64,000 nucleotides of DNA from Dillenia suffruticosa (GCA_033439265.1 JAVTVX010000008.1:3286001-3350000); one strand, 5' to 3'. Counted from the stretch's first letter, positions 1-13,899 are shown. Numbers and translations: made by a program. The notes: generated by a model not told the origin, from the letters alone.

Positions 1-236
1 ATATTTCTGCAACCTTGTGAGCATGCCACAAAACAATTTGGACCCCTTTGAAACAAGATTGCCCTTTTTGTTTCATTTCTTGAACTATAAGCCTTGCTGG
101 TATGGTGTCATTTGGTTGGCTATCATTCTCTTTATATAGACGAACCCTAACAATGTAAGTGCTTACAGACAGATTTATGAATAAGTATCTGTTATTGAAC
201 ATATCTGATTTCATGTTACCTGCTTTCTTTATGCAG

Positions 237-3200
237 GGGAAATACAAAGTGTACAATCTTTGCTCGGAGAGGCTGTATGATGCATCACTTTTTGAAGGAA
301 AAGTATGCTATTTCATATTATGCTTTGTATATATGATATATATACACAGACACACAGACTTAGAAACACACACATCATTTTCTAATTGCAAAACCAATGT
401 TTCCTAATGCTGATAACTTTCTGACATAAATATTGTGCCATCTCTAAGCTTTATAATTGATCTTTTTATCTATAATTCTAAAGCCTTACTTTTCATATTC
501 ATACTCATAATAATCATCATGAAGTAGACAATATTAATGATGTTAGACCAAAATGTACTCATGGTTATCTCATCCAAAATCTCCCTCAATTGGAGAAGTT
601 AATTAAAAACTCTTTTTTGGGCTTGGGTGTAAAACTGAACCTTGGAAAGAAAGAAACAAAACATGCTTGCTGATTTGGGGGGGGGAAGTTTAGCCGTTGG
701 TCTCCTTACCCAAGTATTCTGGTGGTGTTAGGATTCTATTAATTCTGTATATTACCCTTTCCTTTGGGTCTTCTTAATCAAGCGTTGCATGTCATTATAC
801 AACTGAGCTTGACATTTTCCTTTCGTCTTTCTCTTCCTTTCCTCCCATGTTTCCTTGCTGATGGATTTGGAGGCTTCTGGCTACCAGCAGTAGGTGGTAA
901 ATTTCAAAAAAGTCCATGCCTGAAGCTCTGCTTATTGCAGCATGGAAAATGAATGATTAGTGGTATCATTCTTGGTTAAAAATTATGCAAAACTTGAAAT
1001 GCTCTGTTCTTTGTGAGACCCGCTATGCTTGCTCACATCTATCCTTTAGATATCCCAACTCAGTCAAACTCATTATTGATGAGGTGATACCTTCTATGCT
1101 TGCTAACCTCTTCCTTCTTTTCATGTTTCATAGTTGGTTTATCTTTGATTCTCCTATATGCTACCTTGGTTAAGTCCAACATTATCGCTCTTGGGAAATA
1201 TTTTATTTTATTACAATTTTTTCCTCAATTGATTTTCAGCAAACAAGCTTAGGGCAGAAGAGCTATTTTGTTTGAATCTACTGCCTACATTTCTTTTCAA
1301 AATCTTTATTTATTTATTTTTTTGTGTGTGTGTGTGGGGGCGGGGGCATTGTTCCTGTGGGATGCAAATGTGGGAGCATGAGTTACTCTTGACCTGCCTA
1401 CTTTCATCCATAGCTATTGTTAACGGTTAGTTATACCCGATAAAAGTTTTGATCTATAGCCACATTAAATTCTTTGTAATAGGCATAAAATTGGATTTAT
1501 TAAAAAAGAAAGGAAACATGAGCAAGAAGAAACACTTAGGGTCAAGGCCTCAACAAAAACACCAACGACATATCTTAAAGACCCCATCTACCAGTTGCAT
1601 ACCTAACAGAGAAAAACTAACCTTAAAAGGCACTTGCGCCCGCGCTTTCTGCCCCCACTACAGAGAATACACCAAGAAAATTGGGAGCAGCTATTCTCAA
1701 CTGAAACACCACTATTAGGGAGTGCCTTGAAAAAGGAGGGAAAAAATACCAACCAGCCAAAAGCTGCAGGTAAGGCTAAATTCTGCCGCAAGAACCCAAG
1801 CCCTTCACATATATTAAATTGCTAACCACGATGGATCTAGGCTCCGAGAAACAGCAACATTGCAGGAAAAAATGGTACACTACTTGAAGATGAAAGTACC
1901 TCATGCTGCAACATCCAGAACAAATATAAACAAAACTGTCGAAGTAGAACCTCCCACTTGCCATCCACCCCCTGTAATTTGGTCTTATGAACAATTGATC
2001 CACCTCATCGCAGCTTCGGTTAAAATACATTTGGTTACATTACAACATTTATTGTTCGCGTCCTAGATTTGTGAAATGGTTTTTGTGGCTATGCCTCTTG
2101 AAAGAATTCATTTTTACCTCAAGTTTTTGTCTGCTTACTTGGTAAATTCCATATAAGCACAATTTTCAGTGACTTGTCTGCCTATTCCTATGCATGGTTA
2201 TTTTGAACAAAGCTCTGTCGCTTCGTCAGGCAGTTGTGTCAAGTTTTTTGCGAGATCAGTCTAAAATTCTAAAAATGATGTGGTTGTCTTTTCTACAGGT
2301 GGCTAGTTTTCCATTTGATGACCATAACTGCCCTCCGATCCAACTCATAATATCCTTCTGTCATAGTGCCTACTCATGGCTGAAGGATGATATAGAGAAT
2401 GTTGTGGTTGTACACTGCAAGGCTGGAATGGCAAGGACTGGGCTAATGATCTCTAGCCTGCTTCTCTACCTGAAGGTTAGATTGATGTTCCATGTCTTAA
2501 ATTTGTGAGACAATCATCCACTCAAAAAATTTAAGCTTATGGGTAGGTATTTATATTGCTTTATAACTTAACGTCCCATGTGGGTCTGTGACAAATTAAA
2601 GAGGGACTCAATATGTATAATATTGAATGGGAAACAATCGAGACCAGGAGTACTTTAGTTCTGATGCTATCTTAATTTTGCTAACCAAACCATCCACTTC
2701 AAAAGTTCAAATTCTGGGGAGGTGTTCATATTGTTTTTGTAACTTACCACTATGTTAAGAGAAGGCTGCGTTCACGGGTAATTGCTGTAGACCATTTATG
2801 GCCCCTTGTTCGTAGAAGTTTAAAAAGCTGTCTTATGTTGCCATTTTCTACAGTTCTTCCCAACGGCTGAGGAGTCCATTGATTACTACAACCAGAAAAG
2901 GTGTGTGGATGGGAAGGGACTTGTTTTGCCTAGTCAGATTGTAAGTTTTTATTGTTATGAAACATATTACTATTCAAGATCCTATTTATCTGTCGTGTGT
3001 TTTATCCCTTGAATCCTTTTTATATTCATGGTTATGATCTTTTATTTCTTTGCCCAGAGGTATGTCAAATATTTTGAACGAATCTTAACATACTTCAATG
3101 GTGAGAACCAGCCTGGCCGTAGGTAATGTATCTATGAACAAGTATGTGTGTGTGTATAATGCATATATACATAGTAAGAAATCTCTGATATTCACATGGG

Positions 3201-5223
3201 CTCTAATGTAAAGGTTTATGCAGGTGCATGCTTAGGGGGTTTCGGCTTCTCAGATGCCCCTATTGGATTAGGCCTGTTATTACTGTCTCTAACCATAATG
3301 GTATGTCACATCCTGTTTCTCTCTATACCTTCTCTTTACCTCATGCTTTTGCTTTAAGCTTTTCCGCAAATCTTATCTCAGTCTCAAGTTATTACTCGTC
3401 CTTACTGAAAGCTACGTGTGGAAATAATGTACCCACTCCCCTCTATCAGAGTGCGGTAGACCTATTTCTATTGGAGCTCTCCTAGATTTCTTGAAGGCTT
3501 GAAAGTCCATGTTGCAATAGGAAAAATATTGAAAATATTGGGGGAATTGGAAATAGTTCCGCCTTGTATGAAGCAGTTATAAAAATTTACTTGTTCATTA
3601 TTAAGAATGCATTTTAAGAGTTTACTTTTAAGAGTTTACTTTTGATATTTGGTTGATTCTGTTACAATCTAAGTGTCTTTCTTTCCATTTTTTCTGTATT
3701 TGCTTGTTCTAGCCCAATCACATGGTAATGTTAGCTGAGATTGAGAGGTAAAAAAATTAAATTAAATTAAATAAACATTGATTTGACTAATGCAGTTGTA
3801 ATCTGTCTTCTGGGATTTTTCTTTTGAATATGATCTTATGCATGCGATGCCATGTTATCATTCTTATTGCATGCATTGCTTACACAGGACACACTAGCAG
3901 GTTCTTGAAAATAATGATTGCAAGGGTTGTGTTAAACACTCTTTAAATAACTCTGACCTGTAGCTACATTCTTTCTTTCGCTGCCAATTGGTTACCTATT
4001 TCTCTTTTCTGCTGCAGGAGTTCTCTTCTCAACAAAACAGCATCCAAGAACCAAAGATCTCTCGGTATGTGTGTTTTGGTTGTGGTGGATGGATTGTAGC
4101 TTTTACTTCAATTACATTGCCAATACGGCATAGACAATTCTTAATTCGGCTAAATATTAACCTCTTCTATGACATGTTGCCATGTTCTTTCTGCAGCCAG
4201 AAGATTTTTGGTTCAGTGCTCCAAAGAAAGGAATCATGGTGTTTACTCTGCCAGGTGAGCCTGGTCTGACGGAGATCTCTGGGGACTTCAAAGTCCATTT
4301 TCATGATCGCCAAGGAGATTTTTACTGGTCAGCTAACCAATTTTAGACCAACAGTTTAAATCTTGATGCTTCTGGGAAATAAAATTTTGATGGAAGTCAT
4401 TTCATAAGTTAGAATTATTCAATTCTCTGTCTATGCAGTTGGTTGAACACAACGATGATGGAAAACAGGAAAGTCCTTAACACTGGTGATCTAGATGGGT
4501 TTGATAAGGTAAACTAAAGAGATTCATGGAATAGTCTCTGGAAATGACCCTTTTGAATCACACTGCCCTTAACATCTCCTCTGTCAGACTTCACAGTCCT
4601 GACTTTCTTGTTCTTGCTGTATCATGTTTACAATCAAACTAAACATGTTATGCAATTCAAATTTGCAGAGGAAACTGCCTTCACCAGGCTTTCAGGTTGA
4701 AGTTGTTTTGGTAGACTATGATGATGCTGTTGCTTCAACAAGGCCTGCAACTGAAACTGCTACCCCGGAGCCAGTTGAAAGCTCAAACACTCCTGCACCA
4801 TCTGTTACCGGTGCAGGTGCAAGCGCTCTGAACTCAAATAAGGGCTCCGAAAACCAAGAGAAAGATGATGTGTTCTCCGATAGTGAGGCAGAGGAAGGGT
4901 CTACCAGACCCAGAAAAGCTCAAGCAGCTTCTACAACCAGAGAAGCTGCGGCATCAACAACCACTGGCTCTGAAAGTCATACAAAAACCGATCAAGTCAC
5001 AAGTATAACCCAGAAGACAGAACAAGTCTCACTTGGCAATGCCGATGCCAAACATTCACCTCAGACCCAGGCCTCTAGTGAGCCAAAAAGTTCTGTTGGG
5101 GGAGGAACAATCTCAGCTGTTGATACAACAACAAACCAGACTGAGGTCAGTCAGTTCAAAGCAATGGCAGCTGATGCTTCTGTCTTTACATTTGGGGATG
5201 ATGAAGACTATGAAAGTGAATAA
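237..5223 (+). CDS. PTEN2: PTEN2-like phosphoinositide/dual-specificity phosphatase (5' end outside window)
   Basis: Exons read at 237-302, 2299-2475, 2854-2940, 3058-3122, 3224-3300, 4018-4064, 4197-4327, 4439-4508 and 4669-5223. All have GT-AG borders and the phases join without a break, giving the last 424 residues. The phosphatase P-loop HCKAGMARTG (CX5R, Cys at visible residue 62) and the upstream FDDHNCPP loop show a PTEN-type catalytic domain. A C2 domain follows (about residues 120-240), including the stretch PEDFWFSAPKKG. The long low-complexity Ser/Thr/Glu tail ends in an acidic ASVFTFGDDEDYESE. Length and tail fit plant PTEN2A/2B (about 600 residues), so roughly 190 N-terminal residues lie to the left. 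The family dephosphorylates 3-phosphoinositides and phosphoproteins and binds phosphatidic acid. The first visible intron (303-2298) is unusually long. A possible polyadenylation signal AATAAA lies at about 5264. Confidence 0.95.
303..2298 (+). other. Long PTEN2 intron with possible old insertion
   Basis: No exon is visible here. The segment about 1490-2060 is less AT-biased than its surroundings and carries short open frames on both strands (for example 1776-2030 on the minus strand) that I do not recognise. It could be an old transposable-element piece; I see no terminal repeats. A T/G run lies at about 1320-1345. Confidence 0.35.
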
Positions 5224-5574
5224 ACTGTGAGGTTGGAATGCTTAGTGTTGAATTCCTAAAAATTAATAAAAATTGAAAGGGGAAAAAGAGGAAATGAAAA
5301 CATGTACATAAAATGACTTGTAAGATGTGAACTATGGCATGACAAGTTGTGATATCAATTCTATTCCATTTGTTATTGCTTTAAACTGCATTCTGGTCAC
5401 ATTATCTCCTCAATGGTTTGATATAGATATTTTTGTCTTGGTCTCAAGTCCACAAAACGATATTTTTATTGGATGAAGTCATTTACCAACTATTAGGCCC
5501 ACCGGATAAGTTTGCTTGCGATGACAACCTGGAGGATGTTGTTTTCATTTTTTTTTATTTTTTTGTTTTTGGAG

Positions 5575-5720
5575 TGTTAGATTATTTAATCAAGTTTCAA
5601 ATTTGAGACTTAAAAATGAAAAAAAAAAAAAAAAAACTATATTAGGAGAGTTATTCCCAAATAAAGTGCACACAGATGGTTCGAACCAGAGTAATCAGAG
5701 TGTTTTTGGAACCAGAAAGT
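5575..5720 (+). repeat. SINE-like tail fragment
   Basis: An internal A-run (about 5617-5636) is followed by 'aggagagttattcccaaat' and 'ggttcgaaccagagtaatca'. The same order, 'gagagttgctttctgaaatgg' shortened plus 'cgttcgaaccagattaatca', is seen at 37975-38050. Relatives occur at 13800-13860 and, reversed, at about 31790-31880. Membership is judged by eye from these shared blocks. Confidence 0.5.
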
Positions 5721-5864
5721 AGGTTTGTTTTTCTTTTATTGGCCCTTTGGTGGTGTTTTTTTTGGGGGGTGGGGGTGGGGGTATCACCAACCAGTATTGT
5801 TAAAGCATATTCCTGTCCTGAAAAGATTAGTTCATGCATGAAATTTAAAAACCTCAGTGAAGTA

Positions 5865-5972
5865 CACGGATGATCCGTGAATGAGTGGCAGAGCCTTTAT
5901 ATGGACCGTTCAAGATTCGAATCTTAATAACTAGACATTAGCTGAGCAATTTGGTTTTTTTTTTTTTTTCTT
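5865..5972 (+). repeat. tRNA-related SINE-like element
   Basis: 'gagtggcagag' resembles an RNA polymerase III A box. About 35 bases on, 'agattcgaatctt' resembles a B box. The stretch ends in a long T-run (5955-5970). This fits a tRNA-derived short retroposon. No target-site duplication was identified. Confidence 0.4.
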
Positions 5973-8900
5973 TACTGCTCTTTCTTGATTTGAATCACAC
6001 TCTTTAAATTTGGTAAATATAAGCTCTAATTAAAGTTGAGATGAGGTTTATTAAAATTAAGTAGAATTTTTAATATAAAATTATATTAATATATTTAATC
6101 TATTTTATAGATAGATTTAACATTTACTCGTATAATTTCATTTTCTTTTATAAAAGAAAGTTTAATTTAAAAATATAATGGAGTTGCTCTTTTGATCATC
6201 TTAAGATTACGAGTTCCAGACGTAAAAATAGGTTCTTTACAAAATACAAGGGGAATGTTGGGTACAATAAGCCCACCATCGCCTCCTGGGTTAAACTGAA
6301 GAGTACTTTGTTAATCGGATGAGTTCTTTTATAAATAGAATAAGATAATAAAAATAAATTAGATGAAGTTGAAATTTTTCAAAATTAATTTACGTTAAGA
6401 AATTTCTTTCCCGGGGGTATTGATGTCCTTTGAATTTTATTTCATCTTCAAATTTTTTTATATCAGAAATAATTGACATATTTTGATTAAATAAATCATC
6501 ACAACAAGTTGATTACATGCATGACCCAGGCCATGGATTAGATGGCCAGAGGGGTATCTTGGTCCAATCAAGCTGAAATAAAAATTCTTATCGTTTTGAT
6601 TTGGGAAGGAGAAAGCTTCTTTCATTTTTTATATTATAATGTGCTGACCCGTACCAGGAAATGATCAACTTTCTGTATTACCTTTCCTGCTGTCTTCTTC
6701 ATTTCATGTTAATCTAAATTGGACCAATCAAAGTTACTCTTACATATCATTTTGTGAGAACCACAAGAAAAAAAAAATTGTTTTTATTTTTCAACTTACT
6801 TTCAGGTATTTTTTTTTTATTTTTTTTATTTTATCTTTACAATCTTGCTCCATTTCATACATATATGCCCAACATGCGCTTTGATTGGTCTCCGTACTCA
6901 CTTATTACTTAAATTTTAATTAAATTCGTTTCGAATTAAATTGTTAAGAGACGCTCCACAAAATTAAAATCTCAAATTTTACTTAAAAATATTAAGATTC
7001 GGTCACCGAACTAACTACAAATCGATCAACCATTTCCTTCATTTTTTTTATCAAGAAGCATTTTCTTTTTGTTGGTTCCAAAAACAATCAAGAAGGTGAT
7101 TGAATTGGTTATCCTAAATTAGTTTTATAAAAATCTAACTCCACCTATATTCAATATTTAAACTTATGATCAATCTAATGCAATAAATAAGGGCAAGGTA
7201 AGGAGACAAATCTGTTTTTGTAGTTGTTCGACCTTGTGCTTACAACTCTTCCAGCCAAGTAAGCCGGGATCTAACCACTAACTAGTTTCCACTATGATCC
7301 AAGAGAATAATGTACATCCACTTGTTGACTTCTGATCTTCACACCATGAAGATTACTTCGTCCAACAATGGAAACAAACTCATACAATGATTCACTCACT
7401 CAACACATTTTTACAATTCAAACAATGTTTAAAACAAATGAATATAGAGACAGAAATTCAGAAATATAGTAGGACTTTTCTTGATCTTTTTGGTGCTCTG
7501 AAGTCTCAAAGATTGATAGTCATTCAGCCACGCACGTCCTCTGTTCTCACTCACTGAAAAAACCTACTGATGGCTGCTGCATTTGATAGCAAAAAGGCTC
7601 AACAAACAACATTAAAAATTTCAAAATTACTGCAATAATTTCAGCAGTTTCAAGAAAATAGGCTCTAAATTCTCTCAATTATTTATATTTACAAAGGGTA
7701 AATATTTTTCTCCAGAAGTTTAAATATCCATATAACATATTCAAGAGTCATTTTGATTATATCCAAAAAATCGCACTTCCAAAAAATTCAAAAATCAGCT
7801 CCAGGAAATCTGTTTCAATTCTGAAATTTTCAGAGCAACTAGCCAACTTTGCCAACTTATTTCTCCACCAAAATTTCAAGGTAAATGTACCACGAATTAT
7901 CATATTTGCTATTCAACTGTAACATTATAATGTAATATAATCAAATTCAAAAATCCAAGACAAGTGATGAAGTTATCGAATGCCAAATATCCCTTCAGAG
8001 CCATTTTCTAACAAGAAATTCTGTTATATAAAATGAGTGACTTAGCAACTTCTAACTAAATTTTCTCCACAATTCCAACAAGATAATTGTACTGTAAATG
8101 CTTGCATTTGAAGTTCCATATATCTACTTTAAAACATAATTTTCGGTATTGAAAATATTTCAGCATATATGAAGATATGAACGTTTAAATATGGTCAAAT
8201 GATCACTATTTTATATTTAGAAAATTTTCTAAGTGGTGGAATATGAAGTGTTCTCATGTTGTGGCATTTTATGTTCATCTAGAATCAATTATAGATTAAG
8301 TGTAGTACCCAATCTATTATTGGCTGGGTTTTCAACCAAAATAAAAAAATCTTGCTTTCATGGCCCAAATAAGCCTTACTTCCATGACTAGTTTTATGGC
8401 TGATTTTATGACTTGCTTATTGAATAAAAAATTCTGTATACTTAATAGAATGATTAGAACAATATGAGAGATTTTGTTATTATCAAAATTAAGAAGACAA
8501 CAATTTGCTTAACACTTTTTATGAGTTATATGTATGTATATAAGTTATTAAAATAAATAAAGTAAAATTGCCCAAATAAAAAATTTATGAAATGTTTTTT
8601 TCCTTTTTTTTTTAAAAACATAGGTATTAACATACTTTTAAGTAATTGTTTGAAAATTAGTAATTCATTTATTTTACTTTGATGTCTTTGAAAATATGCA
8701 GGTATATGTTATTTTGAGATATATAAAAAAGAGTTTGAGACTAAAAAAATTATAAAATGGGATTATATATAACATCGTAAATTCTTTTTTTCTGTATGTA
8801 TTTATTATTAAAGGAATATAAAAAGAAACTTCTTATTTTAAATAAGTATATCAAATAATTGACTCAGTTATATCTAAACCGAGTTCAGATAGATATATAT

Positions 8901-9338
8901 ATTTTTTTCTTTTCAATGAAATAAAAAATATTATTGAGATGATATGAGTAGGAAATAAAAGAAGTTTTAAAAAAATAAAATTATTTTTTAAACAAAATTG
9001 GATTAATTTTTTTTTTATTTTTATTATATTGATCGATATTTAAAATCATATTTTGATTAATTTGATTCAGAATTTATAATAATTCATTTAAAAATTATTC
9101 CCTAACGTATTCTGTTTTATACTCTACTCGTAAATTTAAATATCGTATCTTACTGTATCGACTCAGGGTCGTTAAAATTGTGTTAATTTCGATAAAGCGT
9201 GCGTGGGGGGTTTGGTCCAGAAATAATTTTTGCCTCATTGACTGCTAAATTACGATCGAAAGGACAAATGGAAAGGGTTGGCGTTGGCTGTGGCGTTAAA
9301 CAAACCAAAACCACAAGCAAAATTTCAACTCCCCCCTT

Positions 9339-9380
9339 CTCTCTCTCTCTCTCTCTCCCTCCCCCTCTCCCTCTCAAATT
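9339..9380 (+). repeat. (CT)n microsatellite in the C2 gene leader
   Basis: A C/T-only run ends about 10 bases before the start codon at 9388, so it probably lies in the 5' UTR. A second CT-rich run sits just inside intron 1 (about 9445-9480). Such CT/GA tracts in plant leaders can bind GAGA-type (BPC) factors; here that is inference. Confidence 0.6.
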
Positions 9381-9387
9381 TCTTTTC

Positions 9388-12300
9388 ATGTCGATTACTG
9401 GACCTTCTGGCATCCAAGGTCAACTTCTGGAAGTTACTGGTATCTCACTCTCTCTTTCTCTCTCTTTCTCTTCCCCTCCGGCCTTTCCTTCTAATTTGAA
9501 TTTTGGATAAATTCGCAGTTGTTGGTTGCAACAAGTTGAAAGACACGGAATGGATTTCACGTCAGGATCCTTATGTCTGTCTTGAATACGGTAGCAGCAA
9601 ATTCCGTACTCGCACTTGCACTGGTAAGTCTTCCCTCTGTCTCTAGATCTGTGATTGAAGGCCTGATTTTGATGAAATGTTGATATTAATGAGGATTGAT
9701 GTGCTTTATCTACGTATAGATGGTGGAAAAAACCCCACGTTTCAAGAGAAATTTGTGTTTACCTTAATTGAAGGCCTTCGGGAGATTAATGTTATGGTTT
9801 GGAATAGCAATACTCTCACTTACGACGATTTCATCGGTAACGGAAAGTGAGTTATTCTTATTTCTTTCTTTATTTTGTTATCGTTATTTTATATTTGTTT
9901 AGTGCTCTTGTTATTTTTGGAGATTGGAACCCTAATTTACCCATCTATTGGTATGGTAAGTAATGCAAAGTCAATGAACAAATTGATGATATCTGATGTG
10001 CTTATGTGCTTTTCGATGACCAACGAAACCACGCTACACTGAATTTAGTCGATTAGGCCACAGTAGCATAACTTTTTGTTCAAAGTTCTTGTTTGTTGAA
10101 TTGAAGCCCTAATTTACCGTGTTCAAATTGAATATCACTTTGGTGTGATTTTTAGGAATAAGTTTAATTGGCAAGGGAAAGTATGTTAATTACTTTGATT
10201 CTTGATTCGACATTGGATCCCTGATTTACTTGGGTAATTTTTTGTTCTAATTGAATAACTTTTGTGGGGTTCTTTTATTGGTAGGATTCAACTTTTGAAG
10301 GTGCTCTCTCAAGGATTTGATGATTCTGCTTGGCCGCTTCAGACAAAAACTGGCAGGTAATTATGCAAGAACAAAGAAGCCCTTTTGGGTTTTAACTTTG
10401 TATCAGCTTATAGGAATTGGGTTATAAGGTGAAAAGTTCTTGTTCAATGTTTCTGTGGTACTAGTTGACTTTTGAGAACTTCTTTTTTCCTCCTAAAGCA
10501 TTTGGACCTTGTAATGAGAGGAATTTTGGGAGGGAAGTAGGAGTTGGTCCACTGAATTGGTCAACCATATTTTGTGAGCTGACTAGTTTAGATGTCATTG
10601 ACCTGACATGGTAAAGATGTTCCAAAGGTTGATGAAAGAAGAAGATTAACTTTGTGACTGTGTGTCTGTATGAGAGAGAGACAGAAAGAGAGGATAACCT
10701 CTTGAGCTATGAATTTGATACAAGGCTTATGAATTTGTCTTTTTTGGTTTGGTTTATTTTATTTTATTTTTTTTGGAAAAAGTCTTGTCATATTATTGTT
10801 GATATTGTTATTATTTATTATTGGCAAAGAACACTACATCATCATCACCAGTATTGTTGTTAAGAATGGAGTTGAGTGGTAAAGCCACCTAGAAATGTCT
10901 CATCACAGATGTAAGAACATCATTGATCTTTATTTTTTCAATTGAGATGCACTGCAAATAAATATGTGGTAGGTTGCAACTGTTATTATATTGACATTTG
11001 TGTACATGGTAGTAACACTTTTATTATTTAATTAAAAGTTTCAAAACTTTGCACTTCCTTTAATGTTTATTTTGGTACTCTGTGTATATACTAATTTGCT
11101 GATGCCTTATCATAAAACATTTCTAAGCAATGGTGGTAGTCTTCTTGTACATTGGGCAAGGTCTGACCTGCAACTGGAGCATTGTTGACTTCACATATTC
11201 TGTTGTGTAAAGGAATTATCATTGGTGTTTCCATTCAATATAAGTAACAAAACGTGTCACTATAGCCATAATGGGTTGGACAAAGCAGTTCAATGGCTTG
11301 TCGACATGGCTTTGGTTGGAATTTTTCACCTCTGGTGTAAGCATTAGGTTCCTTACAGGGCATTTTTGTGAGTACAGCATGTTACCTTTTCTATATTAGT
11401 TTCAGTTGACCAAATAAATGAGTCAACCGCGTTGAGCATTTTATACGAGCTGGTTTGCCTAATCTGGTCCTAGCTGAACTTCCAAAACTAGATAACTGGA
11501 TTTAATTTTTGATCATTACTGGCAGCTTTAATCTAATGCTCGTCTCAAATCACAGGACGATTGAAGTAGCCTTTGAGGTTGTTAGGCTTCCATTCTTTTG
11601 TAAATCTGGAAGTTTTTATTGATCTTCTAAAATAAGAAAGGTGAAAAGACAATGCCAAGATGAACTTCATATAATTTCCAAGACAAGGGAATTTGACCCT
11701 GAGGTGAAGTGCAGGGTGTGTCTGGATCTTAAACATTTTACATGTGTCTAACTAAGCTAACGCATGCAGCCACTTGATTCCTCCTCAAAAATTTAGGTTT
11801 TCCAGTTTATGTTGGTTTATTAGTTTAGTTCATGAGCATATAGATTATGACTTTTGGAACAGAATATTGGCTGGGATTAGTGTTCTTCAAACATGCTTGC
11901 TTGCATTGCAGATATGCAGGAGAGGTTCGACTAATAATGCATTATGCAAATGCTAATGTAAGCTCTCCCTCTGATGTCAGCTATGCTTTTTGTATTAGAG
12001 TGGTATAAATAATAATTTAGCCAAATGACGTGTTTTCACCTTTGAATGATTGCAGAAACAAGGCAAAAGTTGTGCTCCTTCAGCACCTCCATATGTACCA
12101 TCATCAGTGCCCCAAGTCGCTCCATACTCCATGCCTCCAACAGCACCAGCTCCCTATGCTCCACCTGTCACAGCCTGTGGGACCTCCTCTCCATATCCTG
12201 CATACCCTCCTAATCCAGCAGCATATCCACCATCACCGTATCCTCCTCCTCCGGCAGCCTATCTTCCTCCATACCCACCTCCTTCAAGTTATCCTCCTCC

Positions 12301-12478
12301 AGCCTACCCGCCTCCACCATATCCGCCACCACCCCAAGCACCCTATTATCCTCCAGGTAATAAAATTTGTCTTTAAACTGTCCTTTTTTCACTTCTTCCT
12401 GCCCATCCTTAACAGGTCTAACTTTTATTTTATAAAACAGGTCCTTATCCTGGAACATATCCCCCTCCCCCATACTAG
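9388..12478 (+). CDS. C2-domain protein with Pro/Tyr-rich C-terminal tail
   Basis: Seven exons: 9388-9439, 9519-9623, 9720-9846, 10285-10356, 11912-11957, 12056-12356 and 12441-12478. Together they encode 246 residues with consistent phases and GT-AG sites. A single C2 domain covers about residues 10-130 (DPYVCLEY at 34-41, NPTFQEKFVF at 57-66, DDFIGNGK at 88-95). The tail from about residue 140 is a run of PPY/PPP/AYPP repeats. The architecture resembles plant SRC2-like and elicitor-responsive (ERG1/CaLB) proteins, which associate with membranes in a Ca2+- or phospholipid-dependent way. In the third Ca2+ loop the usual Asp pair reads N81-S-N83, so classical Ca2+ binding may be weakened. The ATG at 9388 is the first in frame at the start of a recognisable C2 N-terminus. 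Exact biological role is unknown. Confidence 0.9.
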
Positions 12479-13702
12479 GACCAAGCCATTACATGCTGAA
12501 GAAATCAATGCTCAGAAGAGGCAAACTAATGTGATGGTTGGCAGTTGGAAGGCAATGGTAGAGACTCGTCTATAATGTAGCATATAAGGGTGAACCCAAG
12601 TTTTCTCATAAAAAAAAGCTGAATCTTGTTGCTTTAGATTGCCAAAAGAAGTGTTGATTCATCTTAAAGTGTGTATAATAACTTGTATTTTTTCTGTTGC
12701 TTTTGATAGGTTAGAACTTGTCCGTACTCACATGTATTCATGTTGATAATGGAAAGAAATGTGAATTTCAAGGGTAAGACATGGTTGCTTGGATGTCTAT
12801 GGCCATGGACAACCTTGAATCTAGCCTTCTTTTGCTTTCTTGCCAATATCTTTTACCTGTTTACCCTTTTAAAAAGAATTAAAGTTCCAAGTAATTATTC
12901 AGGCGGGTGTGCCTTATTCCTATAATTCCTTTCCATGGAAGCATTGTTTGAGTTTTTGAACTCTGGAGGCAAAGTTTCAGGCTATTCTAGGCTCATCTGT
13001 TGTAGCTTTTTGGTATTTGGCTTACTTTTGAAATGTCTACTTTAATCAATCATTTGCCAAGAGCCGAGTCTCTTGCTATTTTAACAGAGTTGCCTCTGTA
13101 TCGTTCATCTACTGAACGATATTGATATTGTCATACGCTGATTAAAACTCTGAAAAGAATGGGTCATCAGGAGTCACTCGCAGACCGGGTTTTTTTTTTG
13201 GGGGGGGGAGGGGGGATATTAGTGGGCAGTTTGTAGTGAGCTCATTTTTGGTCAATAAATAACAATAATATGAAATTTGAATTATTAGTTTATTGGCTTT
13301 AAGGCGATGATGGTTGTATTCTTTCATATTAAAGAGTTTGCATCTGAGATAATATTTAGTTAGTGTCAAATGATTGGATGCTAATTTTCCAAGCCCTCAT
13401 GATTATCGTCATCCTCTGTTCAGGTGAAACTTTAGCGCAAAATACAATTGATGGTAGCTTTTTGGTTCAATGTCGGAATATTAGTGTTATGCATTTGGCA
13501 ACATTACACGCTTGGTCGGCTATGTTGTAGGGTTTTGCCTTCATGGCTTGTTTCTTTAAAGCAAGTTAACTAAAGGAAAGGTTCCCAAATACGAATGGAC
13601 GTCTAGGACTTTCGTAGAAGAGCTTGATGGTAGCTAAGTATCTATGTTGGGCTTAGATATGTAAACAAAAGTTTTCCGCATTTACCTTATTTCTCTTTAC
13701 AC

Positions 13703-13899
13703 CACAAACGGTTAAGCTAATGGATAGAGCACTAGATTTCTTAACTAAGAACTCAAGTTTGAGGTTTGAGAATAGAGAAAATTATATCGGAAGAGCTCCT
13801 CCCAAAAAGAAGCCTGATAGCAATTCGGACCAAATTAGTCAGGGTATAGTTCCAGACACCGGTTGATGGGCATAATTCCCTAACACCCAAAAAAAAATT
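13703..13899 (+). repeat. tRNA-derived SINE-like element (clearest copy)
   Basis: 'taatggatagagcactaga' is close to the D-arm/A box of a tRNA, and 'gaggtttgagaa' about 30 bases later fits a degenerate B box. The body 'gaatagagaaaatta' and 'cctgatagcaattcgg' recurs at 16710-16775. The tail 'agtcagggtatagttccag' precedes a short A-run (about 13888-13897). This is the expected head-body-tail order of a SINE. Confidence 0.6.

Larger units (their letters stand above)
5224..9387. other. AT-rich intergenic region without recognisable genes
   Basis: The PTEN2 3' UTR occupies the first part. The rest is AT-rich. Two SINE-like tracts are listed separately (about 5575-5720 and 5865-5972). The stretch about 7190-8300 is less AT-rich and reads like an old dispersed repeat on the minus strand, but I find no long terminal repeat or coding frame. 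From 8560 to 9170 it is almost pure A/T. The C2 gene promoter lies just before 9388. Confidence 0.6.

Noticed and set aside
12030-12575. 181-codon open frame on the plus strand, His/Leu-rich
   Set aside because: It is a shifted-frame reading of the Pro/Tyr-rich last exons of the C2 gene, crosses their splice sites and has no family similarity.
13703-13770. Possible true tRNA gene
   Set aside because: A- and B-box-like words are present, but the stems do not pair and the A-tailed body follows; better explained as a SINE.
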